Source: Wenzhouxiangella sp. XN79A (GTDB taxonomy: Bacteria > Pseudomonadota > Gammaproteobacteria > Xanthomonadales > Wenzhouxiangellaceae). From it: 32,300 nucleotides of DNA. The notes below the pieces were generated by a model. The model saw only the letters and a program-made list of their open reading frames with translations. It was not told where the DNA came from and did no database searches. Of the stretch, positions 7,791 through 16,739 are shown in pieces; the first letter of the stretch is position 1, and the number at the start of each line of letters is the position of its first letter. Position numbers and translations under genes: made by a program. The stretch is taken from the NCBI RefSeq assembly GCF_012272825.1, contig NZ_JAAWWS010000158.1:15956-48255 (forward strand). The letters are read 5' to 3'.

Positions 7791-8767
7791 CTCGCGCTGC
7801 GTGCCAGCCTCGCCAGCCCCTCGTCCATCGACACGGCCGGCGCCCAGTCCAGGTCGCGCTTCGCCGCGGCGATCGAGAACCAGTGGGCGGTGGTCAGGTG
7901 GTCGACGACGAAGCGTGAGATCGGCGGGTCGCGCTTCAGGCGCAGGCCGCGCCAGAGCGCTTCGACGACGGTGGCCGCGGCCATCGCGATCTTCGGGTTG
8001 ACGGTGCCGATGCGCGGTGTCTCACCGGCGGCCTCCAGCAGGCCGCGCAGGATGTCGACGACCGGCCGCGGTTCGTCGTTGGTGATGAAGTAGGCCCGGC
8101 CGGCCGAGCGAGCCGGGCCGGCCAGGTCGTCGAGGGCCCTGACGTGCGCCTCGGCGGCGTTGTCGATGTAGACGGTGTCGATCTTCTTTTCCGGCGCCGG
8201 CAGCTTCAGTCGTCCGGCGCGGTTGCGCGCGATCAGCCGCGGCAGCAGATGGTTGTCGCCGGGGCCCCAGATCAGGTGCGGACGCAGCGCGCACACGCGC
8301 AGATCGCTGCCGTTCGCACCCAGCGCGATCCGTTCGGCCTCGGCCTTGGTCGCCGGATACGGCGCCGGGTGGTGGGTGGCCAGCGGCAGCGACTCGTCGC
8401 CGCCCTCGATATCGCCGCCGGCGTGGACCACGCTGGGCGAGGAGGTGTGCACCAGCAGGCCGACTCCGTGTTTCCGGCAGGCGTCGACCACGTTGCCGGT
8501 GCCGACGACATTGGCGGCGACGAACTCCGGGGCGTACAGGCCGGGGCCGGCCTTGGCCGCGACGTGGATCACCGCATCGCGGCCGCGGCAGGCGGCATTC
8601 ACCGCTTCGGCATCGGCGATGTCGCCGCGGTGCTGCTCGACCTCCAGCGCGTCCAGGGCCGGATAGGCCGAGCGGTTCAGCGTCGCGACCGTGTGCCCGC
8701 GTGCGAGCAGCGATTGGACCACGGCCTGGCCGAGAAAGCCGCCGCCGCCGGTGACCAGGATGTTCAT
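7784..8767 (-). CDS. oleD: OleD-like NAD(P)H-dependent 2-alkyl-3-oxoalkanoate reductase family protein
   Basis: A 327-residue extended short-chain dehydrogenase. It opens with the dinucleotide-binding motif TGGGGFLG (residues 6-13) and carries the catalytic YPATK (Tyr137, Lys141) with an upstream HTSSPSV serine/threonine site. The segment RPHLIWGPGDNHLLPRLIAR is highly characteristic of OleD and the 3-beta-hydroxysteroid-dehydrogenase group. OleD reduces 2-alkyl-3-ketoacids in long-chain olefin synthesis. The partners oleA, oleB and oleC are not in this window, so the pathway assignment rests on sequence resemblance alone; another 3-beta-HSD-like role is possible. The ATG at 8765-8767 has GGAGAG upstream. 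The TAG stop lies inside the CTAGTCC repeat, so the last one or two residues appear to be repeat-derived. Confidence 0.8.
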   Translation of the reverse strand: MNILVTGGGGFLGQAVVQSLLARGHTVATLNRSAYPALDALEVEQHRGDIADAEAVNAACRGRDAVIHVAAKAGPGLYAPEFVAANVVGTGNVVDACRKHGVGLLVHTSSPSVVHAGGDIEGGDESLPLATHHPAPYPATKAEAERIALGANGSDLRVCALRPHLIWGPGDNHLLPRLIARNRAGRLKLPAPEKKIDTVYIDNAAEAHVRALDDLAGPARSAGRAYFITNDEPRPVVDILRGLLEAAGETPRIGTVNPKIAMAAATVVEALWRGLRLKRDPPISRFVVDHLTTAHWFSIAAAKRDLDWAPAVSMDEGLARLARSARD

Positions 8768-8958
8768 TCGTCGTGCTCTCCGAAGGGCCGGGTGCGCAGC
8801 GGACGGTCCCAAGACCCCGCCGGGCGCGGAAATTCCGTATCCTACGCGGCTTGTCGCCTCGACGCGTCGGTGAAGCGCCTTCGCCGATGTCGCGGCGCGC
8901 CTTTGTTTCGGGCGCGTCCGCCCGCATTGTTGTCCGCATTCGATCAAGGTCTCCTGCC

Positions 8959-10629
<1,671 letters not shown>

Positions 10630-10670
10630 GCGCTTCGATCGACGTCGCGCCATCGGCATCTGGATGATGG

Positions 10671-10911
10671 GCGCGAAGACGCGAAGACGCGAAGAGAAAA
10701 GCAAGAAGCAGGGTCCGGGAAGGAGGTTGGCGGATCTTCCCGTGCGGCGGGAAGCGGGTCGGCCCGCTTCCTAGGAACGGCTCGCACCGAAGGGAACGCG
10801 CCAGTCGTTTCGGGCTGCTCGCGCCTTGGTCCCGAGCGGAATTCAGGCAGGCTAAAAAAAGACCTTCTTTTTCTTTTCTGCCTTTCTCTTCGCGTCTTTG
10901 CGTCTTTGCGC
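10671..10911. repeat. Inverted repeat pair of GCGAAGAC/GTCTTTGC type in the ettA-yceH gap
   Basis: Left arm 10671-10701 consists of GCGAAGAC-type octamers. The right arm 10881-10911 is its inverse, matching at 28 of 31 positions, with about 180 bases between them. The intervening DNA has no supported gene and includes an A/T-rich stretch near 10854-10880 that is unlike its surroundings. Related copies occur on the far side of yceH. This accounts for the 323-bp gap between ettA and yceH. Confidence 0.75.
10854..10873 (-). terminator. Possible terminator downstream of yceH
   Basis: Read on the minus strand, an A/T-only 7-bp stem (10866-10872 with 10856-10862) with a 3-base loop ends in a run of seven T. 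It lies 80 bases past the yceH stop. The stem is weak, so this is tentative. Confidence 0.35.
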
Positions 10912-10952
10912 AATTCATCTGGGGAATCGAGCAGCCAGGCCCGAACGAAGCC

Positions 10953-11603
10953 TCAGTCTTCGAGCCGGGCTTCGAGGTCGGCGACGCGGGCTTCGAGGGC
11001 TTCGATTCGGGCGATGAGGTCCGGGGAGGCGCTCGATTCGGCCAGGGCATCGTCGGCCTGCGGGGCGGCGCGGCCGGCCTCGGCGGTCACCGGGCCGCAC
11101 AGGCGGTGCATGTAGCGGTCCTCGCGCTGGCCCGGGCCCTTCGGAATGCGGATCGCCATCGGCGCATCACCGCTGCACAGCCGTTCCAGCGCGTATTCGA
11201 CGTCCTCGAGTTCGTCGAAGCGATGCAGGCGCGATGAACGGCTGAACAGCTCGGCCAGGGTCTGCGGACCGCGCAGCAGCATCAATCCGATCAGCGCCTT
11301 CTGCTCGCGGGTCAGCTTCAGACCCGACTCGACGCGATGAGCATATCGAGCCGCCCGCGCGCCGTACTCGCTCTTGGCCAGCCCGCGCGTTTCCAGCTTG
11401 CGCAGCGCCTGGCCGACCTGGCCTTCGGTCAGGTTCATCTGCGGATGCCGGCTGGTCTTCTGGTTCGCCGCCGTGCGCGCCGCGTTCTCGGTCAGTGGAT
11501 ACGTTTCCGGCGTCGTCGCCTCCTTTTCGATCAGGCACCCCAGCACCCGGGCCTCCTCTTGCGAAAGCGGTTCATCCAATGGCAGCGGCGCGTCGTCGTT
11601 CAT
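10953..11603 (-). CDS. yceH: YceH family (DUF480) protein
   Basis: A 216-residue protein of the conserved YceH/DUF480 family, which folds as paired winged-helix domains. Family-typical text is visible: EARVLGCLIEKEATTPETYP, LTENAARTAANQKTSR and KLETRGLAKSEYGARAARY. Its biochemical role is not established; a DNA- or protein-binding regulatory function is inferred from the fold. The last 30 residues form a heptad-patterned helix (LIARIEALEARVADLEARLE), likely a coiled coil for oligomerisation. The ATG at 11601-11603 is the family start. The gene is isolated between two blocks of inverted repeats. Confidence 0.92.
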   Translation of the reverse strand: MNDDAPLPLDEPLSQEEARVLGCLIEKEATTPETYPLTENAARTAANQKTSRHPQMNLTEGQVGQALRKLETRGLAKSEYGARAARYAHRVESGLKLTREQKALIGLMLLRGPQTLAELFSRSSRLHRFDELEDVEYALERLCSGDAPMAIRIPKGPGQREDRYMHRLCGPVTAEAGRAAPQADDALAESSASPDLIARIEALEARVADLEARLED

Positions 11604-11698
11604 GGTCGGGGCTCCGTTCTGGGGTGGGTGGCGAATTCGGTTAGATGATAGTCGCGAAGAGGAGAAAGGGCGCGAAGGGAAAAGGAAAGAAACACAGG

Positions 11699-11767
11699 CT
11701 TCAGGGTTCGGGTTTCAGGTTTCAGGAAAAACCACAAGCAACAATCAACAACCAACAACCAACAACC
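11699..11767. repeat. Two short heptanucleotide tracts (TTTCAGG and AACAACC)
   Basis: Positions 11699-11726 hold four heptamers (CTTCAGG, GTTCGGG, TTTCAGG, TTTCAGG). Positions 11747-11767 hold three exact AACAACC units with a decayed fourth before them. Both share the 7-bp period of the CTAGTCC tract at 7749-7790 but not its sequence. Base composition here is much lower in GC than in the genes. Confidence 0.7.
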
Positions 11768-11847
11768 AGAATGCGTTCTCTCGCAGAGGCGCGGAGGCGC
11801 GGAGAAGACAAAGAACGGATAGAGCCATCGGCCCTGGAATGAACAGC

Positions 11848-11918
11848 CTGTGGGAGTGAGCTTGCGAGCGAAAGCCAGTGGCTGGACCGGGATCGCTCGC
11901 AAGCTCACTCCCACAGGC
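11848..11918. repeat. REP-like palindrome
   Basis: A perfect 25-bp inverted repeat (11848-11872 and 11894-11918) flanks a 21-bp loop that itself contains the short palindrome AGCCAGTGGCT. The arm carries the motif GTGGGAG...GAGCTTGCGAGCGA, the style of REP elements mobilised by RAYT (TnpA-REP) transposases. It is clearly related to the elements in the array at 31916-32300. No RAYT gene is in the window. Confidence 0.8.
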
Positions 11919-12097
11919 GGGGAGGGCCTTCGCGGCTCGTGGGGGGAGATCGGTTTTCCATCCCGGCCTGGTTTCCTCTGCGCCTTCGCGTCTCTGCGAG
12001 AGAACGCTCTTGACTGGCTTTTCCTGTTGGCTTTTCTCTTCGCGCCTTTGCGTCCATCCTCCGAACGCCGCTTGCGAAAGTGCCGAACGAAGCCGAG

Positions 12098-12964
12098 TCA
12101 GTCCGGCGAGAACGACGGCCGGAAGGGTCGGGGGTTCCAGCCGAGCTGTTCGCGGGCGGGGGTGTCGTCGACGGCCAGGTCCATGCGCTGGCGGCGGATC
12201 ATGGCCGGGGTGACGGTCGTCATCCGGCCGAACAGGTGGGCGACGCGCAGGCCCGTGGTCAGCAACGGCGCGGGGACCTGGACGATCGACGGATCGGCGC
12301 CGGCGGCCGAGGCGATCCGGCGGACGAAGTCGGGGTAGGGCAGGGTCTCGCCGCCGCCGAGGTCGAAGACTTCGAAGCCGCGGCCCTGGCGGGCGACCAA
12401 CGTGGTCATCAGCCGGGCCAGATCGTCGGCGTGGACCGGCTGGCGCAGGCCGCGGCCGGCGATCGGCAGCCGGCGTTTCGTCCGGGCGGCCTCGGCGATT
12501 ACCGAGATGTTGCGATCGTGCCGGCCGCCGTAGATCAGCGTCGGTCGCAAGAGCGTGACGTCGGCGGCGCGGCGCTCGGCCCACTCCCCGAGCCGCAGCT
12601 CGGCGTCGGCCAGTTCGCGCATCATCGCGCGCTCGTCGGGATCCGGCGAGTCCTGCTTGAAGCGGACGCTGGCCGAGCCCAGCGCGATGACCCGGCGGAC
12701 CGCCGGCAGGCGCTCGAGCTGACGGCGGGCCAGCGACAGCGGACCGGCGCTGAGCAGCACGTGGGTCTCGACCTTCAGCGGCTCGCGCGCCAGATCGTGC
12801 TGCATCCACATCACGTTCGGCAGCTCGGCATCGGGCACCCGGCGCGACACCGCGATGATCGGCACGCCGGCCTTGGAGAGCCGCTCGAGCAGGCCGCGGC
12901 CGACCGCGCCGGTGGCGCCGAGCACCAGCACCGGCGCCGGGCCGCCCGCCAGGCCCGGGATCAC
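12098..12964 (-). CDS. Atypical SDR / NAD(P)-binding epimerase-like protein
   Basis: A 288-residue Rossmann-fold protein. The N-terminus has the nucleotide-binding motif VLVLGATGAVGRGLLERL. A later PTLIYGGRHDRNI and QPVHADDLA are typical of extended and atypical SDRs (NAD-dependent epimerase/dehydratase-like). At the place of the usual catalytic Tyr-x-x-x-Lys I see MRELADAELRL, with neither residue, so it may bind the nucleotide without classic SDR catalysis. The start is a GTG at 12964 that overlaps the TGA of the glycosyltransferase gene (GTGA), giving translational coupling. It is the last gene of the long minus-strand LPS operon, which suggests a nucleotide-sugar or lipid-linked role (inference). 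Confidence 0.8.
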   Translation of the reverse strand: MIPGLAGGPAPVLVLGATGAVGRGLLERLSKAGVPIIAVSRRVPDAELPNVMWMQHDLAREPLKVETHVLLSAGPLSLARRQLERLPAVRRVIALGSASVRFKQDSPDPDERAMMRELADAELRLGEWAERRAADVTLLRPTLIYGGRHDRNISVIAEAARTKRRLPIAGRGLRQPVHADDLARLMTTLVARQGRGFEVFDLGGGETLPYPDFVRRIASAAGADPSIVQVPAPLLTTGLRVAHLFGRMTTVTPAMIRRQRMDLAVDDTPAREQLGWNPRPFRPSFSPD

Positions 12965-13809
12965 GAGGCCCTCCGCTCGCGGCGCGCGGCGAACGGCGCG
13001 CGCAAGGTTTCGCTGACTTTCAGCGCCAGCCACCACAACGGTCGCTGCCAGGCCCGGCGGCCGGTCGCGATATGACGGGTCAGGTACAGCCACAGGCCGC
13101 GGTGCTTGGCGCGCAGGATCCGGACGTGCTGTCCGCTCGACGACGCGCCGCCGACGTGGCGGACCGTTACCTCGGGCACCCAGCGCAGCGTGCCGCCGGC
13201 CGCCCGCAGGCGGGCGAACAGGTCCAGGTCCTCGAAGTGCAGCGGATAGTCCGTGTCGAAGCCGCCGACGGCCTCGAACGCCGTGCGACGGACCAGCATG
13301 CAGGCGCCCGAGACGCCTTCGATTTCGATCGAGCGCTCGGGCGCCGGGGTGTGGGTCCGGTCGATCCCCGATATGCCGGGCAATACTTCGCCGAGAATGC
13401 GCAGCGCGCTCGGTTCGCGGCGCCGGCTGGCGCGCTGCTCGCGCCCGTCGGCGCCGACCACGCGCGGCCCGAGCAGCACGCACTCGGGATGTGCGTCCAG
13501 TTCCGCGATCAGCCGGGCCAGGTCGTCGGCTCGGAGCTCGGCATCGGGGTTGAGCAGCAGCAGGAATTCGCGCTCGGCGCCGGCCGCGGCGCGGTTCATG
13601 CCGGCGGCGAAGCCGAGGTTGGTGCCGGCGCGGTCGATCGTCAGCCCGGGTGCTTCGATGCCGTCCAGGCTGTCGTCGCTGGAGCCGTTGTCGACAATGC
13701 GGATCTCGGCCGCCGAATCGGCATCGACGGCCAGGGCGTCGATGCAGCGGCGCAGGCAGTCGCCGGCGTTGTAGTTGACGATCAGCACGGAGACGCGCGC
13801 CAGCACCAT
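12961..13809 (-). CDS. Family 2 glycosyltransferase (rhamnosyltransferase-like)
   Basis: A 282-residue GT-A fold glycosyltransferase. It begins RVSVLIVNYNAGDCLRRCID, the hallmark of GT2 enzymes such as the WbbL group. It has the nucleotide-sugar metal-binding region LLLLNPDAEL (DXD-like) and a GACMLVRRTAFEAVGGFD acceptor-side motif, followed by FEDLDLFARLRAAGG with its conserved ED. It likely transfers a sugar such as rhamnose from a nucleotide sugar to LPS, O-antigen or another surface glycan on the cytoplasmic face; the exact sugar is not predictable. The start at 13809 lies 14 bases after the methyltransferase stop. The final residues form a basic tail. The gene sits between the methyltransferase and SDR genes in one operon. 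Confidence 0.87.
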   Translation of the reverse strand: MVLARVSVLIVNYNAGDCLRRCIDALAVDADSAAEIRIVDNGSSDDSLDGIEAPGLTIDRAGTNLGFAAGMNRAAAGAEREFLLLLNPDAELRADDLARLIAELDAHPECVLLGPRVVGADGREQRASRRREPSALRILGEVLPGISGIDRTHTPAPERSIEIEGVSGACMLVRRTAFEAVGGFDTDYPLHFEDLDLFARLRAAGGTLRWVPEVTVRHVGGASSSGQHVRILRAKHRGLWLYLTRHIATGRRAWQRPLWWLALKVSETLRAPFAARRERRAS

Positions 13810-13823
13810 CCCGGCCGCGCCGC

Positions 13824-14753
13824 TCAGCGACCCGTCAGCCACCGGCGCAGGCGCGTCCACGGTGAATCGGCTCCGCGTTCGAGGTCGGCCAGTCGTTCGC
13901 GCAGGCGCTCGATCTCGCGCTCGCGTTCGGCCAGCAGCTCGCCGGCCCGGATGTGCCTGGCGACCTCGTCGTTGTAGTGGGCGTAGACGCTCTCGGCCGT
14001 ATCGGTGAACAGCGACAGCGCCGGCGGCGCGGGCAGGTCCACGCCGTCGCCGGCGGCCATGGCCAGGAAGTACAGCGGCTCGACGTGCGGACGCGGATCC
14101 CGGCTCACGCCGCGGTCGTCGTCGGCGGTCAGGTGCTCGGCGCCGGTCGGCGCATCGTCGTCCAGCGCCCAGACCAGCGAGTGGAACATCAGCTTCTGAC
14201 CCGAAAGCCGATAGTTCGGGAAGTGGCGGCCCAGCAGCGCTTCGAGTTCGTCGCGGTACAGCTCGCGGACGTGGAACTCGTTGTCGTAGCCGGTCAGGTC
14301 GGAGTAGGTGCGCTTGTCCGGCGAGGACAGCAGCAGCACGCCGTCGGGTTTCAGCACGCGGCGGAAGCCGGCCAGCAGGTCGTCGTGCTCGGCCAGGTGT
14401 TCCAGCGTTTCGAACGACACGACCACGTCGAAGCGGTTCTCGTCGAAGGGCAGGTCCAGCGCATCGGCCTGCTGGAAGCTCAGGTGATCGGCGGAGTAGC
14501 GGCGCCGGGCGTGCGCCACGGCCTTCGGGTCGACGTCGACGCCGACGACCGACTTTGCCGCATCGGCCAGCAGGTGGCTGCCGTAGCCTTCGCCGCAGGC
14601 GCAGTCGAGCACGTCCTTGTCGCGGACCAGGCCGCGGGCCCAGGCGTAGCGGTGCCAGTGCTCGTAGACGATCTCGCGCACGCACTCGGGCGTGAAGCGC
14701 TCGCCGGTGAACTCCAGCGCGTCGTCGGATCCGGGTGCGGGCTGCGCGGCCAT
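13824..14753 (-). CDS. SAM-dependent class I methyltransferase with C-terminal coiled coil
   Basis: A 309-residue methyltransferase. The SAM-binding motif I is VLDCACGEGYGSHLLA. The acidic loop end of motif II is GVDVDP, and motif post-I/III text is FDVVVSFETLEHL, followed by LKPDGVLLLSSP. After the catalytic domain (to about residue 245) comes a region of alternating charged residues, REREIERLRERLADLER, a predicted coiled coil. The protein ends WTRLRRWLTGR, an ending often seen in O-antigen and polysaccharide-modifying enzymes. It starts 3 bases after the lptB stop. Together with the downstream glycosyltransferase it probably methylates a surface glycan or caps chain length (inference). Confidence 0.87.
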   Translation of the reverse strand: MAAQPAPGSDDALEFTGERFTPECVREIVYEHWHRYAWARGLVRDKDVLDCACGEGYGSHLLADAAKSVVGVDVDPKAVAHARRRYSADHLSFQQADALDLPFDENRFDVVVSFETLEHLAEHDDLLAGFRRVLKPDGVLLLSSPDKRTYSDLTGYDNEFHVRELYRDELEALLGRHFPNYRLSGQKLMFHSLVWALDDDAPTGAEHLTADDDRGVSRDPRPHVEPLYFLAMAAGDGVDLPAPPALSLFTDTAESVYAHYNDEVARHIRAGELLAEREREIERLRERLADLERGADSPWTRLRRWLTGR

Positions 14754-14755
14754 CG

Positions 14756-15475
14756 CTACAGCCGGAATTCCTTGCCGAGGTAGACGTTGCGTACGTCCTC
14801 GTCGGCCAGTACCGCGTCCGGCGGGCCCTGGGTCAGCACGCGGCCTTCGGAGATGATGTAGGCGCGGTCGCAGATGCCGAGGGTCTCGCGGACGTTGTGG
14901 TCGGTGATCAGGATGCCGATGTCGCGGTCGCGGAGATGGGCGACGATGCGCTGGATCTCGCCGACGGAAATCGGATCGACGCCGGCAAAGGGTTCGTCGA
15001 GCAGGATGAAACGCGGCTCGGCGGCCAGCGCGCGGGCGATCTCGACCCGCCGCCGCTCGCCGCCGGACAGGCTCACGCCCATCTGGTCGGCCAGGTGGCC
15101 GACCGCGAACTCGTCCATCAGGCGGGTCAGCTCGGCCTCGCGGCCGTCGCGGTCCAGGTCCTTGCGCAGTTCCAGGATGGCCAGGATGTTGTCGCGCACC
15201 GACAGCCGGCGGAAGATCGAGGCTTCCTGCGGCAGGTAGCCCAGGCCCAGTCGGGCGCGGCGGTGCATGTTGGCCCGGGTGATGTCGGTGTCATCGAGCT
15301 CGATCCGGCCGCCGTCGGCCGGGACCAGGCCGACGACCATGTAGAAACAGGTGGTCTTGCCGGCACCGTTCGGGCCGAGCAGACCGACCACTTCGCCGCG
15401 GTGCACCTCCAGCGATACGCCGTGGACCACGGCGCGTCCGCGATAGCGCTTGACCAGGTTCTCGGCGCGCAGCAT
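14756..15475 (-). CDS. lptB: LPS export ABC transporter ATP-binding protein LptB
   Basis: A 239-residue ABC ATPase that powers LPS extraction from the inner membrane with LptF and LptG (not in this window). All motifs are present: Walker [11 protein letters not shown]-loop YLPQEASIF, signature LSGGERRR, Walker [14 protein letters not shown] and switch His in [10 protein letters not shown]. The sequence is very close to known LptB proteins, for example the [17 protein letters not shown] stretch. Its ATG overlaps the last base of the lptA stop (TGATG), so the two are coupled. In most gammaproteobacteria rpoN follows; here a methyltransferase gene does. Confidence 0.97.
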   Translation of the reverse strand: MLRAENLVKRYRGRAVVHGVSLEVHRGEVVGLLGPNGAGKTTCFYMVVGLVPADGGRIELDDTDITRANMHRRARLGLGYLPQEASIFRRLSVRDNILAILELRKDLDRDGREAELTRLMDEFAVGHLADQMGVSLSGGERRRVEIARALAAEPRFILLDEPFAGVDPISVGEIQRIVAHLRDRDIGILITDHNVRETLGICDRAYIISEGRVLTQGPPDAVLADEDVRNVYLGKEFRL

Positions 15476-16203
15476 CAGCGGTCGTCCGGGTCCGTGGCCG
15501 GGTCTTCATCGGCCGGCGGTTCGGGGTCCGGCTCGGACTCGGACTCGGCTTCGGACCGGGCCTCGACCTGGACCCGGACCGCAGCGGCCTCGTCGCTGCC
15601 GCTGTCGTCGCCTGCGCCGTTGCCGGTGGTCGATTCCGGAGTCGGCTCGGCCCCGGTTTCCTGCGGTGGCGGCGTGACCGTCGACCGCGGATCGGACATC
15701 GTCTCGGGCTCGATGATGACGCGCACCCGATCGTTGCCGGTGCTGCGGCCGGCCAGGCTCTCGGCGGTCAGGTCGTAGACCAGTTCATCGCCGGTGAACT
15801 CGCCCTGCTGGTGGCGGATGACCGCGTTGCCGGTCAGGGTGACGACGTTGGCCAGGACGTCGTAGTGCAGCGCGGTCGATTCGCCGGTGACGATCGAGCC
15901 GTCGCTGAGCTCATCGCGCCAGGTGATCGGACTGCCTTCGAGTTCGACCTCCGAAATCTGGCCGTCGAGCTGGCGGAGCACGCCGCGGTCGGCCTGCACG
16001 GCCATGGCCCCGCGGGTGATCGAGACATCGTTCTCGAACCGCGTCACACCGGCGCGCAGATCGTAATGGCTCTCGACCGCGTAGATGTCGATCGGCGGTT
16101 CGACCTCAGCGTCGTCCTGGGCCCGGACTGTCGTCGTTGCCGTCGCCGCGACGAGCGCCAGCAGCGGCAGCAGTACCCGCGTCGCGATAGGTCGCGTGAA
16201 CAT
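15475..16203 (-). CDS. lptA: LPS transport periplasmic protein LptA with long acidic tail
   Basis: A 242-residue periplasmic bridge protein that passes LPS from LptC to the outer-membrane LptD. It has a Sec signal peptide (cleavage near VRA-QDD) and an OstA-type beta-jellyroll domain with text such as [17 protein letters not shown] and [16 protein letters not shown]. The domain ends at about residue 160. The last 75-80 residues are a low-complexity, strongly acidic, Pro/Ser/Glu/Asp-rich tail, much longer than in E. coli LptA (185 residues). I chose the ATG at 16203 because it gives a clean signal peptide and has GGAG ten bases upstream; an ATG at 16227 is possible. The 5' end lies inside lptC (98-bp overlap). 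Confidence 0.93.
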   Translation of the reverse strand: MFTRPIATRVLLPLLALVAATATTTVRAQDDAEVEPPIDIYAVESHYDLRAGVTRFENDVSITRGAMAVQADRGVLRQLDGQISEVELEGSPITWRDELSDGSIVTGESTALHYDVLANVVTLTGNAVIRHQQGEFTGDELVYDLTAESLAGRSTGNDRVRVIIEPETMSDPRSTVTPPPQETGAEPTPESTTGNGAGDDSGSDEAAAVRVQVEARSEAESESEPDPEPPADEDPATDPDDR

Positions 16204-16732
16204 CGTTTTGAAGCTCCAGCCGGTCATCGTTCAACAAGTAGACAAGAGTACCACCGACCAGCTCGCTTCCCGCCTGCGTGAAGCGCACCGTCTCCGGCGC
16301 GGTCAGGCGCCCGGTCCGGCGATCGTAGTCCAGCCGCTCGGTCTCGATCCGGATCTCGCCGCGCGGATCCGGTCGGGTCAGCACCACGGCGCCTTCGAGC
16401 TGCAGTTCCTCGTCGGCGCGCGCCAGCCGGCCGCGCTCGGCCCGGCCGCGCCAGTCGGCGGGTTCGCCGGGCACGACGAAACGGGGGTCGACCAGCAGCG
16501 CGGTGCGGGTCTTCGGGTCGTGTTCCAGACGCGGGCCGGCCACACGCAGCGTCTGTCGGCCGGTTTCGTCGAACACAACGGCATCGAAGTCGGTCAGGGC
16601 ATAGTCGAACGGCACGGCCGGCCGGCCGGTGCCGGCGTCCCCGCCGTCGATCTGCCGGCCGATCCACCAGTTCGCCAGCACGGCCAGCACCAGCACGGCG
16701 CTGGCCAGCCACCAGGTCCGGCGGCGGCTCAC
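16106..16732 (-). CDS. lptC: LPS export protein LptC
   Basis: A 208-residue bitopic inner-membrane protein. One N-terminal transmembrane helix (WWLASAVLVLAVLANWWIG) is followed by a periplasmic OstA-like domain that receives LPS from LptB2FG and hands it to LptA. Family-like phrases are DFDAVVFDETGRQTLRVAG and LDYDRRTGRLTAPETVRF. The start codon is GTG at 16732, seven bases after the kdsC stop. The C-terminal 30 residues, rich in Ala, Gly and Arg, lie over the lptA start and may be a by-product of that overlap. Confidence 0.92.
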   Translation of the reverse strand: MSRRRTWWLASAVLVLAVLANWWIGRQIDGGDAGTGRPAVPFDYALTDFDAVVFDETGRQTLRVAGPRLEHDPKTRTALLVDPRFVVPGEPADWRGRAERGRLARADEELQLEGAVVLTRPDPRGEIRIETERLDYDRRTGRLTAPETVRFTQAGSELVGGTLVYLLNDDRLELQNDVHATYRDAGTAAAAGARRGDGNDDSPGPGRR

Positions 16733-16739
16733 CGCGGCG

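Larger units (their letters stand above)
11643..12056. repeat. Nested inverted repeats in the yceH-SDR gap
   Basis: Three concentric inverted pairs occupy most of this 494-bp gene-free gap. The outer pair is about 11661-11684 with 12031-12056 (GCGCGAAG-type, imperfect). The middle pair is 11773-11804 with 11976-12007 (29 of 32 positions match). The inner pair is a perfect 25-bp REP-like palindrome at 11848-11918. The outer and middle arms belong to the same word family as the pair in the ettA-yceH gap. No coding region is supported here. Confidence 0.75.

Noticed and set aside
12961-14685. A 574-codon minus-strand frame that would fuse an Arg-rich region to the glycosyltransferase.
   Set aside because: The first part overlaps the methyltransferase in another frame and has no domain. 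The glycosyltransferase starts at 13809.
15475-15715. A frameshift or pseudogene at the 3' end of lptA.
   Set aside because: The acidic tail is in frame, ends exactly at the coupled lptB start (TGATG) and keeps a codon pattern like its neighbours, so it is treated as a real extension.
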